NCBI GenBank assembly: GCA_018384465.1
Contig: JAHAYQ010000129.1
Coordinates: 1-6,307 of the forward strand
Source: Myroides sp.
GTDB taxonomy: Bacteria > Bacteroidota > Bacteroidia > Flavobacteriales > Flavobacteriaceae
Reading direction: 5' to 3'
DNA: 6,307 nt
Shown: positions 1 to 6,028 of the stretch, in pieces
Layout: every line of letters begins with the position of its first letter
Position numbering within the stretch: position 1 is the stretch's first letter
Translations under genes and position numbers: made by a program
The notes under the pieces: model-generated
The model's database searches: none
The model's input: only the letters and a program-made list of their open reading frames with translations
What the model was told of the DNA's origin: nothing

Positions 1-1
1 A

Positions 2-550
2 ACCGGAACTACTGGTTCTGTTATTGTAACGCTTTCTTGGCACCATCAAACTACACCTTCAGAATTCAGAGGTGGTACTGATTTACACATTGTACGTTGG
101 GACGCCAATCAAAACCTTTGGGTTGACGAAGGCGGAATAGTAGATACGGGTAACCAAACAGTAACATCTCCTGTAGAAGTAGAAGGTTTTGGAGTTTTTA
201 CTTTGGGTAAAATCAAAGAAAAATTTCTTAATCCTGGCGATGTGGTAATTTATCAAGGGGTTACACCTGATGGTGATGGAATAAACGATTATTTCATTAT
301 CGATAACATTAACCAATTTCCAAATAACAACGTGACTATTTACAACCGATGGGGGCGCAAAGTGTACGAAACTTCTGCTTACGATAGTAAAGGAAATGTT
401 TTTAGAGGTGTAGCCGAAGGTACAAGTGTTGTTGGCAACGAAAAATTACCAACAGGAACGTATTACTACGTGGTAGAATATTTATACGACCGCGATGGAG
501 AAAACCAATGGATTAAAAAAGTAGGATATCTACATCTTGAGAACAACTAA
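2..550 (+). CDS. C-terminal end of a large secreted surface protein with a type B T9SS (gliding motility-associated, CHU_C-like) sorting domain; 5' end outside window
   Basis: The reading frame is open from base 2 to the TAA at 548-550, giving 182 visible residues, so this is the tail of a longer gene. A TTG at 203 could be called as a start, but it lies inside continuous coding sequence and is almost certainly not used. Visible residues 1-83 look like a beta-rich module (VTLSW near 9-13, HIVRWD at 29-34, a WVDEGG turn at 40-45, FGVFTLG at 63-69). Residues 85-182 match the gliding motility-associated C-terminal domain: TPDGDGIND at 88-96, TIYNRWGRKVYE at 112-123, PTGTYYYVVEY at 150-160, and a final KVGYLHL strand. 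In the known family this domain directs export and surface attachment through the type IX secretion system and is the type B class found in SprB. The next gene is a PorP/SprF homologue 12 bases downstream, which fits the usual pairing. The passenger, and so the function (adhesin, enzyme or other), cannot be seen. The family call is secure. Confidence 0.93.
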   Translation, partial: TGTTGSVIVTLSWHHQTTPSEFRGGTDLHIVRWDANQNLWVDEGGIVDTGNQTVTSPVEVEGFGVFTLGKIKEKFLNPGDVVIYQGVTPDGDGINDYFIIDNINQFPNNNVTIYNRWGRKVYETSAYDSKGNVFRGVAEGTSVVGNEKLPTGTYYYVVEYLYDRDGENQWIKKVGYLHLENN

Positions 551-562
551 AACAATAAAGCA

Positions 563-1483
563 ATGAAAAAAATTAATATCATATCGGCTTTGTTAGCTTT
601 AGTAAGCTTCTCGGCCACGGCACAGCAAGATGCTCAGTTTACACAATATATGTACAATACCATTAATATTAACCCGGCGTACGCAGGTAGTCGCGGTGCT
701 TTAAGCATCTTTGGGCAGCACAGAACGCAATGGGCTGGTTTAGATGGCGCACCTACAACCAATGCTTTTTCAGTTAATACGCCATTAGGCGACAGTAAAT
801 TGGGGTTAGGGGTTAGTTTTATAAACGATGCTATAGGAGTGATGGATGAAAATACCATCAGTATCGATTTGTCGTATACAATTGATTTAAACGATAAGGG
901 AAGTAAATTCTCTTTCGGTTTAAAAGGATCTGCAAACTTGTTGAATGTTGCCTATTCAGATTTGTTAACATACAATCCAAATGATCCTAATTTTCAAACA
1001 GATATTCAAAGTCAGTTTACACCAAATATCGGTGCCGGATTGTATTGGCATAACGAAAAAACCTATTTCGGATTGTCGGTTCCAAATTTCCTAACCACAA
1101 CTCGTTACGATGATAACATTCAAAGTACCATGCAACAAAAAATGCATTATTACTTAATGGGAGGTCATGTAATAGATATCAATCCAACGTTAAAATTTAA
1201 ACCAGCTTTCTTGTTAAAAGCTGTAAGTGGGGCTCCATTACAAGCTGATGTTAGTGCCAATTTCCTAATTCAAGATAAGTTTACGGTAGGAGGTGCATAC
1301 CGATTGGATGCTGCTTGGAGCGCATTGGTTGGCTTTCAAGTAACCGACGGTTTGTTTATAGGATATAGTTACGATGGTGAAACCACTAAGTTGGCTAATT
1401 ATTCTAACGGATCGCATGAAATTTTCTTAAGATTTGAATTGTTTAACAAGTACCGCCGCGTGAACTCGCCGCGATTCTTCTAA
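563..1483 (+). CDS. PorP/SprF family type IX secretion system outer-membrane protein
   Basis: This 306-residue protein begins with a signal peptide (MKK, hydrophobic 4-18, likely cleavage after SATA at residue 20). The family's N-terminal signature follows directly: QYMYNTININPAYAG at 28-42, then GQHRTQWAGLDGAP. The rest alternates hydrophobic and polar residues as in an outer-membrane beta-barrel, and it ends in an aromatic-rich strand and SPRFF. Length and layout match the family, usually about 300-340 residues. Members such as SprF in Flavobacterium are needed for secretion of the type B cargo encoded next to them, SprB in that case. The gene lies 12 bases after the type B cargo gene and 13 bases before the OmpA-like gene, so the three are probably one operon and this protein is likely the dedicated outer-membrane partner of that cargo. 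Because genomes carry many paralogues, I give no gene symbol. The ATG is chosen because the signal peptide starts there; there is no Shine-Dalgarno sequence. Confidence 0.95.
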   Translation: MKKINIISALLALVSFSATAQQDAQFTQYMYNTININPAYAGSRGALSIFGQHRTQWAGLDGAPTTNAFSVNTPLGDSKLGLGVSFINDAIGVMDENTISIDLSYTIDLNDKGSKFSFGLKGSANLLNVAYSDLLTYNPNDPNFQTDIQSQFTPNIGAGLYWHNEKTYFGLSVPNFLTTTRYDDNIQSTMQQKMHYYLMGGHVIDINPTLKFKPAFLLKAVSGAPLQADVSANFLIQDKFTVGGAYRLDAAWSALVGFQVTDGLFIGYSYDGETTKLANYSNGSHEIFLRFELFNKYRRVNSPRFF

Positions 1484-1496
1484 AAAAGTAAAGAAA

Positions 1497-3473
1497 ATGA
1501 AAAAACGATTATCAATAATCGCCTTGGCATCCTTCTTATTTTTAGGAAGTAATGTAGCTAATGCGCAAGCGGGCTTAAAAAAGGCAGATAAACAATACGA
1601 TCAGTGGGCGTATGCAGATGCTATAAATATTTATGAGCGCATAGATCAGAAGGGATTTACTAATCAAGAATTAGCTCAAAATTTAGGAAACGCGTATTAT
1701 TTCAATGCCGATTACGCAAATGCCTACAAACAGTACCAACGCTTGTTTTCAGATGAAAATGGTTATGAACAAATTGATCCGGAATATTATTACCGTTATG
1801 CACAAACACTGCAAAATATGGGATATGCTGCCGAAGCAAAATCATATTATAACCAATTTGTAAGCAAGGTGGGAAATCAAACCCAAATAGCAAAAATCAG
1901 AGGCAACGAAGCCGATTTGCAAAAGCAAATCAAGGAAAACTCAGGTAGATACGATAAATTAACCAATTTGCCAATCAATACCCAGTTTGCCGATTACGGA
2001 GGCTTTGTTCACGATGGCAGCTTGTATTTTACCAGTGCACGAGATACCGGAAGTTTTGCAAAAAAAATCCATACGTGGACAGGTGCGGCTTTTACAAGTT
2101 TATACAACTATCAATTGTCAACAGAAACCGATACGCTGCGTAAACAACCAAAAGCAAAACGCATTAAAGGCGATGTAAAAAGTATTTTAAACGAATCGTC
2201 AGCAGTTATAACAAAAGACGGTCAAACCATGTATTTTACCCGTAACAACATATCAAACGGAAAACGTAAATATGATGCGGATAAAAATACAAGGTTGAAA
2301 ATTTACAAAGCAGATTGGGTAAACAACAGTTGGCAAAACGTTCGCGAATTGCCAATTAATAGCGATGATTTCAGTACAGCGCACCCAGCGTTGAGTAAAG
2401 ACGAACGCACTTTGTATTTTGCATCTGATCGTCCAGGCGGCTACGGTGCATCCGATTTATGGAAAGTAAGCGTTAGCGGTGAAGTGTATGGGGTGCCACA
2501 AAATTTAGGTGCCGAAATAAATACCGAAGCCCGCGAAACATTTCCTTTTGTAAATGATAACAACGAATTGTACTTTTCAAGCGATGGTCGTGTTGGTTTA
2601 GGAGGTTTAGATGTATATGCAGTGAAATTACAAGATGACGGAAGTTATAGCGAAATCCATAATTTAGGAGATCCTGTAAACTCGAATGCTGATGATTTTG
2701 CTTATTTTATCGATTTCCAAACAAAAGAAGGCTTTTTCTCTTCAAACCGCGAGGGTGGTGTAGGTAACGATGATATATACAGCTTTTTAGAAACCCGTAT
2801 GTTGCCTTTAGAATGTATTCAAAATTTAGAAGTAATGGTAGTTGATAGCCGCACACGCAATATTATAACCGATGCCAGAATTACTCTTTATGACAAGTTG
2901 TATAATGAAAAGGGTTGGACAAACAGCTACCGAAACGATGCCTATACGTTTGATACGGAATATATTTGTGGAGAAATGTATCGTTTAAAAGTAGAAAAAG
3001 ACGATTTCATTACTTCTGAAGAAACAGTTACTTTGGATGCGAAAAGCGGAATCACTAAGAAAACCATTGTGTTAGAACGCAAAAAGGTAGAGGTGAAGAA
3101 AAACGACGATTTGTTTAAAGTATTGAAATTAAATCCTATTTATTTTGATTACGATAAAGACAATATTCGTCCGGATGCCGCTGTAGAATTGGCAAAAGTT
3201 GTTGAAATATTGCTTGATTATCCACGAATGAAGATTGATGTACGTTCACATACCGATAGTCGTGGATCTGATAGTTATAACCTAAAATTATCAGAGCGTC
3301 GTGCAAAATCTACGGCTGAATGGATCATTTCTCAAGGAATAGATGCTTCAAGAATTACTTATAAAGGATATGGGGAAACCCAACTGATCAACAAATGTAG
3401 AAACGGTGTGAAATGTTCAGACGAAGAACACGAAGAAAACCGTAGATCAGAATTTATGGTATTAGAACTGTAG
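1497..3473 (+). CDS. PorE-like multidomain OmpA-family periplasmic protein (TPR, beta-propeller, CarboxypepD-reg-like, OmpA C-terminal)
   Basis: This 658-residue protein starts with a signal peptide (KKR, hydrophobic 5-17, cleavage after ANA at residue 23). No cysteine lies near the cleavage site, so it is not predicted to be a lipoprotein. TPR-like helices occupy about 25-150 (YADAINIYERI, YANAYKQYQRL, AAEAKSYYNQF). PD40/WD40-like propeller repeats run about 158-435, with recurrent LYF(T/A/S)S(D/A)R strands: KDGQTMYFTR, TLYFASDRPGG, LYFSSDGRVGLGGLD, FFSSNREGGVGNDD. A carboxypeptidase-regulatory-like beta domain covers about 438-530. The OmpA peptidoglycan-binding domain covers 545-658, with IYFDYDKDNIRP, SHTDSRG and LSERRAKS; D587 and R602 have the spacing of the diaminopimelate-binding Asp/Arg pair. 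C634 and C640 could form a disulfide. The domain order matches PorE, a T9SS component of Porphyromonas that links the machine to peptidoglycan. Lying third in the operon, it probably anchors the neighbouring PorP/SprF protein or its surface cargo to the cell wall; that role is inferred. Confidence 0.93.
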   Translation: MKKRLSIIALASFLFLGSNVANAQAGLKKADKQYDQWAYADAINIYERIDQKGFTNQELAQNLGNAYYFNADYANAYKQYQRLFSDENGYEQIDPEYYYRYAQTLQNMGYAAEAKSYYNQFVSKVGNQTQIAKIRGNEADLQKQIKENSGRYDKLTNLPINTQFADYGGFVHDGSLYFTSARDTGSFAKKIHTWTGAAFTSLYNYQLSTETDTLRKQPKAKRIKGDVKSILNESSAVITKDGQTMYFTRNNISNGKRKYDADKNTRLKIYKADWVNNSWQNVRELPINSDDFSTAHPALSKDERTLYFASDRPGGYGASDLWKVSVSGEVYGVPQNLGAEINTEARETFPFVNDNNELYFSSDGRVGLGGLDVYAVKLQDDGSYSEIHNLGDPVNSNADDFAYFIDFQTKEGFFSSNREGGVGNDDIYSFLETRMLPLECIQNLEVMVVDSRTRNIITDARITLYDKLYNEKGWTNSYRNDAYTFDTEYICGEMYRLKVEKDDFITSEETVTLDAKSGITKKTIVLERKKVEVKKNDDLFKVLKLNPIYFDYDKDNIRPDAAVELAKVVEILLDYPRMKIDVRSHTDSRGSDSYNLKLSERRAKSTAEWIISQGIDASRITYKGYGETQLINKCRNGVKCSDEEHEENRRSEFMVLEL

Positions 3474-3503
3474 AAATATTATTTAATAATGTTAGTTTAT
3501 GTT

Positions 3504-3538
3504 AAAAACGGATGAGGCTTAGCTCATCCGTTTTTTTT
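3504..3538. terminator. Bidirectional intrinsic terminator between the OmpA-family gene and tdk
   Basis: A perfect 8-bp GC-containing stem (CGGATGAG at 3509-3516 with CTCATCCG at 3523-3530) has a 6-base loop. It is flanked by five A's on the left (3504-3508) and eight T's on the right (3531-3538), which extend the stem by A-T pairs. Rightward transcripts from the secretion operon end in the T run. Leftward tdk transcripts see the same hairpin followed by five U's. The tdk stop codon (TAA, 3537-3539 read on the minus strand) overlaps the edge of the element. Confidence 0.92.
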
Positions 3539-4115
3539 ATTCTTTCATCGCTTTATAAAAAGCAGCTCTACTTAAAGGTTCGTACTCATTGGTCTCGCCC
3601 AACATAACCAAATTATCGTTATCAGCTTTTCTAAAGCTGTAATGCGCCAAGTTTCCCGTTCGTGTACAAACCGCATGTACTTTGGTCACATATTCAGCTG
3701 TTGCCATTAAAGCAGGCATTGGTCCAAAAGGTTTTCCTTTAAAATCCATATCCAAACCAGCGACAATAACACGAATTCCAGCATTAGCCAAATCGTTACA
3801 AACGGCTACAATTTCATCGTCAAAAAATTGAGCCTCGTCAATACCCACCACATCGCACCCGTCAGCTAATATCCGTATGTTGGCAGCGGCAGGTACCGGA
3901 GTAGATCGAATTTCAGAACCCTGGTGCGAAACCACAAACGTATCATCATAACGGGTATCAACGGCAGGTTTAAAAATTTCAACACGTTGCTTTGCAAATT
4001 GTGCGCGACGCAAACGGCGTATCAGTTCTTCGGTTTTACCAGAAAACATCGAACCGCATATAACTTCGATCCAACCAAATTGTTCTTTGTGATTTACAGG
4101 GTTTTCGAGAAACAT
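3537..4115 (-). CDS. tdk: Thymidine kinase, TK1-like (type II)
   Basis: This enzyme phosphorylates thymidine to dTMP with ATP in the pyrimidine salvage pathway and acts in the cytoplasm. The 192-residue form starts at MFLENPVNHKEQ. It shows the Walker A loop GSMFSGKT at 21-28, the DEAQFF motif at 93-98 with E94 as the expected catalytic base, GLDMDFKGKPFGP at 120-132 (lasso-region start), and the thymidine-binding end GETNEYEPLSRAAFY. The frame extends 18 codons upstream to a GTG at 4169. I reject that start because the added residues do not look like the family, the ATG at 4115 has an A-rich leader, and a consensus -7 box overlaps the GTG. The four-cysteine zinc site of many TK1 enzymes is largely missing: C150 remains, but the next position is T153 and the later pair is S182/A185. 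I recall this as common in Bacteroidota rather than a defect. The gene is convergent with the secretion operon and divergent from the next gene. Confidence 0.96.
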   Translation of the reverse strand: MFLENPVNHKEQFGWIEVICGSMFSGKTEELIRRLRRAQFAKQRVEIFKPAVDTRYDDTFVVSHQGSEIRSTPVPAAANIRILADGCDVVGIDEAQFFDDEIVAVCNDLANAGIRVIVAGLDMDFKGKPFGPMPALMATAEYVTKVHAVCTRTGNLAHYSFRKADNDNLVMLGETNEYEPLSRAAFYKAMKE

Positions 4116-4130
4116 TTTAGTAATTATAAG

Positions 4131-4160
4131 TTGTTTAAAACAGTTTTTTCTGTTACTTTG
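4131..4160 (+). promoter_or_regulatory. Candidate Bacteroidota promoter for the 4208-5128 gene
   Basis: TTG at 4131-4133 serves as the -33 element. TTACTTTG at 4153-4160 is the -7 element and differs from TAnnTTTG at one position. The 19-base spacing lies within the known 17-23 range. The predicted start is near 4167, giving a leader of about 40 bases before the ATG at 4208. It faces the tdk promoter candidate. AT-rich DNA makes chance matches possible, so this is moderate evidence only. Confidence 0.5.
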
Positions 4161-4168
4161 TATCACCA

Positions 4169-4197
4169 CAAATTTATCAAAAAATAATTGGTGAAAA
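4169..4197 (-). promoter_or_regulatory. Candidate Bacteroidota promoter for tdk
   Basis: Read on the minus strand, TAAATTTG (4176 down to 4169) is an exact match to the -7 consensus TAnnTTTG. The -33 region is weak, with only a TTTTC around 4197-4193. The predicted start is near 4162, which gives a leader of about 47 bases before the ATG at 4115. It also places the alternative GTG start at 4169 upstream of the transcript, which supports the shorter tdk product. Confidence 0.45.
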
Positions 4198-4207
4198 TTT
4201 AAAAGTT

Positions 4208-5128
4208 ATGAAGAAAATCATTGAGTCAGATTTGATAAGCATTGCCCATCGCATTTTAAAATTAAAAGATACATCAGAAGTGGCTTCTTTGTTAAAAGAA
4301 ACTGAACTTTTACATAAAAAATTGATATTACTGCAATTTTATGAAGAAAACAAGTTTAGGTTAGATGCTGCTATTACCGATGAAAAATTGATAGATGCTC
4401 TTGAAAATCCAGAAAAAGTACAGGCTACAAGTGTTTTTTTATCAGAAGAACAAACAGATGATGTGGTTTCTTTTGAAGAAGAACTAATTACGCCTATAGA
4501 ATTAAACGTTACTACCGCAGAACAAATTGATGAAGCAATTGCAGAAGAGGATCATATTTCGGCTATTGATGAAACGTTGGAAAATAATGAGGTAGCGTTT
4601 ACTCCATCTATTCAAGAAACTCAAAAAACAATAGATGAGGTTGAAGAAGAGTTGGAAGAAATTGTTTTAAAAAATCCTATAGAAGATGCGCAAGAAGCAG
4701 TTGAACGTGCTACTTTAGAGATTGACCCGGTTTTTTCTATTCCTCATCACGAATTGTTCAATGACGCAACAACTGATGCAGAAAAAAACAATGATTTTAA
4801 AAGTCCACAACATTTTGTTGCTACGCAATCAACAGAAAAATTAGATCAAGACAATTACCACCAAGTTCCGTTGAATAAATCGATTAATGATGCTTTTGCC
4901 AACAAAATTTCTGTTACCTTAAACGATCGCATTGCCTTTGAAAAAAATCTATTTAATGGAAATAGCGATGATTTAAACCGAGTAATTTCCCAATTAAATA
5001 CTATTGAAACTTATCAAGAAGCTAAAGATTTTATTGAGGATTTAGTAAAACCCGATTTTAATAATTGGCAAGGGAAAGAAGAGTTTGAAAGTAGGTTTAT
5101 GGAATTGGTTGAAAAACGATTTTTGTAG
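4208..5128 (+). CDS. Conserved-looking cytoplasmic protein of unknown function, acidic, with a compact C-terminal domain
   Basis: I do not recognise a named family for this 306-residue protein. It has no signal peptide or membrane segment, so it is probably cytoplasmic. Residues 1-65 are predicted helical (IAHRILKLK, SEVASLLKETELLHKKLILLQF). Residues 71-139 contain 19 acidic residues and no lysine or arginine, and low-complexity acidic sequence runs on to about 195; this is likely a disordered linker. Residues 233-306 look folded, with TLNDRIAFEKNLFNG at 237-251, a helix pair (DDLNRVISQLN, YQEAKDFIEDLV), a W at 287 and a helical end (ESRFMELVEKRFL). From memory, this last part resembles small Bacteroidota proteins with an LNDRxxFxxxLFxG core, but I cannot confirm that. 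The gene is divergent from tdk and upstream of rsmI, separated by a repeat-rich spacer. The ATG is the only plausible start after the promoter candidate. That it is a real gene is nearly certain from its length and codon use; its function is unknown. Confidence 0.88.
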   Translation: MKKIIESDLISIAHRILKLKDTSEVASLLKETELLHKKLILLQFYEENKFRLDAAITDEKLIDALENPEKVQATSVFLSEEQTDDVVSFEEELITPIELNVTTAEQIDEAIAEEDHISAIDETLENNEVAFTPSIQETQKTIDEVEEELEEIVLKNPIEDAQEAVERATLEIDPVFSIPHHELFNDATTDAEKNNDFKSPQHFVATQSTEKLDQDNYHQVPLNKSINDAFANKISVTLNDRIAFEKNLFNGNSDDLNRVISQLNTIETYQEAKDFIEDLVKPDFNNWQGKEEFESRFMELVEKRFL

Positions 5129-5136
5129 TAAGTTTG
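5105..5136 (+). promoter_or_regulatory. Candidate promoter for rsmI, overlapping the end of the upstream gene
   Basis: TAAGTTTG at 5129-5136 matches the -7 consensus TAnnTTTG exactly and begins right after the TAG stop of the upstream gene. Two TTG triplets, at 5105-5107 (21-base spacing) and 5109-5111 (17-base spacing), could act as the -33 element. The start would be near 5143, giving a leader of about 190 bases that carries the whole repeat structure before rsmI. I saw no better promoter closer to rsmI. Confidence 0.4.
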
Positions 5137-5143
5137 ATATGAG

Positions 5144-5303
5144 ACAGATGCACAGATTTTCAATTATTTGTCACTTCGAGTAACGTAACGCAGTGTATCG
5201 AGAAGTTTTAAAAAGTTCTCGATAAGCTTGAACGGAAAAATATCTGTTACATGAACCTTGATATAAATTGATAATCATCACGACTTGTCATCCGTGCATC
5301 TGT
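5144..5303. repeat. Imperfect inverted repeat enclosing most of the spacer before rsmI
   Basis: ACAGATGCACAGAT at 5144-5157 pairs with the reverse complement of 5290-5303 (ATCCGTGCATCTGT) at 13 of 14 positions, including a perfect 10-base core (5144-5153 with 5294-5303). The arms consist of the CACAGAT / ATCTGTG phrase, which also appears partly at 5241-5247 (TATCTGT). The arms lie about 130 bases apart and frame a separate REP-like hairpin. Phrases of this kind recur between genes in many Flavobacteriia as far as I recall, so the spacer is probably a dispersed intergenic repeat rather than unique regulatory DNA. Confidence 0.6.
5170..5232. repeat. REP-like palindromic element (extragenic hairpin)
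   Basis: A perfect 9-bp inverted repeat, TATCGAGAA (5196-5204) and TTCTCGATA (5216-5224), has an 11-base T/A-rich loop. Outside it, TTCGAG at 5175-5180 can pair with CTTGAA at 5227-5232 with one G-U pair, leaving a 15-base bulge on the left that holds TAACGTAACGCAGTG. The layout GTCACTTCGAG, bulge, TATCGAGAA, loop, mirrored arm is one I associate with dispersed Flavobacteriia repeats. No T run follows on either strand, so it is not a typical intrinsic terminator. No transposase is nearby. Confidence 0.7.
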
Positions 5304-5332
5304 GGAAAACATAATAAAAAGAAACTCAAAAA

Positions 5333-6028
5333 ATGAGTAAATTATACATTGTACCAACGCCCATTGGTAATTTAGACGATATGACTTTTAGAGCTATTAG
5401 AGTTCTAAAGGAGGTCGATTTAATTTTGGCAGAAGACACGCGCACCAGCAGCAAGTTGTTAAAACATTTCGAAATTGGTACGCAAATGCACAGCCATCAC
5501 ATGCACAACGAACATCAAACGGTGGAAAACACGGTGCAAAAACTTAAAAACGGACAAACCATTGCATTGATTTCCGATGCGGGCACGCCTGCTATTTCCG
5601 ATCCTGGTTTTCTGTTAACGCGTGCCTGTGTAGAAAATAATATTCCTGTGGAATGTTTGCCGGGAGCAACCGCTTTTGTACCTGCGTTGGTTAATAGCGG
5701 ATTGCCGAACGATAAATTTGTTTTTGAAGGCTTTTTGCCCGATAAAAAGGGACGCCAAACACGTTTTTTGACATTGGCAGAAGAGACCCGGACCATGATT
5801 TTTTATGTTTCACCTCATAAATTAGTGAAAACGCTTGTAGATTTTGAAACTTATTTTGGAAAAGAGCGACAAATATCGGTTTCCAGAGAATTATCAAAAC
5901 TACACGAAGAAACTGTACGCGGATCGGTAGAAGAAGTGATGAAACATTTTGAAACCAAACCACCAAAAGGTGAAATAGTTGTAATTGTAGCCGGTAAAGA
6001 AAAAGAAAAAAAGAAAAAACATGAATAG
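5333..6028 (+). CDS. rsmI: 16S rRNA (cytidine-1402-2'-O)-methyltransferase, short form
   Basis: RsmI uses S-adenosylmethionine to methylate the ribose of C1402 in the decoding centre of 16S rRNA, which tunes start-codon choice and fidelity. The 231-residue protein shows the family motifs of the tetrapyrrole-methylase fold in order: YIVPTPIGNLDDMT at 5-18, AEDTR at 33-37, HNEHQ at 58-62, ISDAGTPAISDPG at 80-92, LPGATAF at 109-115, FEGFLP, RELSKLHEET, and GEIVVIVAG at 213-221. It ends in a lysine-rich tail (KEKEKKKKHE). The Escherichia coli protein is about 286 residues with an extra C-terminal helical domain. This one lacks that domain, as I recall is usual in Bacteroidota. The ATG directly precedes the family's normal N-terminus and has an A-rich leader. 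It overlaps the OsmC-family gene by 8 bases, which suggests coupled expression. The call is very secure. Confidence 0.96.
   Translation: MSKLYIVPTPIGNLDDMTFRAIRVLKEVDLILAEDTRTSSKLLKHFEIGTQMHSHHMHNEHQTVENTVQKLKNGQTIALISDAGTPAISDPGFLLTRACVENNIPVECLPGATAFVPALVNSGLPNDKFVFEGFLPDKKGRQTRFLTLAEETRTMIFYVSPHKLVKTLVDFETYFGKERQISVSRELSKLHEETVRGSVEEVMKHFETKPPKGEIVVIVAGKEKEKKKKHE

Noticed and set aside
203..550. A separate 115-residue gene starting at the TTG at 203
   Set aside because: The same frame is open and coding-like back to base 2, and the TTG lies in a continuous FGVFTLGKI segment, so it is an internal codon of a truncated larger gene.
3478..3490. The AT-only palindrome ATTATTTAATAAT after the OmpA-family stop codon
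   Set aside because: Its central loop is a single base and AT palindromes are frequent by chance in this DNA; the real terminator follows 14 bases later.
4116..4169. An 18-residue N-terminal extension of thymidine kinase from the GTG at 4169
   Set aside because: The extra residues do not resemble the family, the GTG overlaps a consensus -7 box, and the predicted transcript would begin downstream of it.
3924..4187. A plus-strand 87-residue open frame across the start of tdk
   Set aside because: It is antisense to the well-conserved P-loop region of tdk and has no recognisable protein features, so it is a shadow frame.
5196..5224. The 9-bp hairpin as an intrinsic terminator for the 4208-5128 gene
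   Set aside because: No T run follows on either strand and the stem is only moderately stable; the surrounding arms fit a dispersed repeat better.
5408..5415. A perfect Shine-Dalgarno sequence AAGGAGGT
   Set aside because: It encodes part of rsmI (LKEVD), no ATG follows at a useful distance, and the starts in this window do not use such sites.
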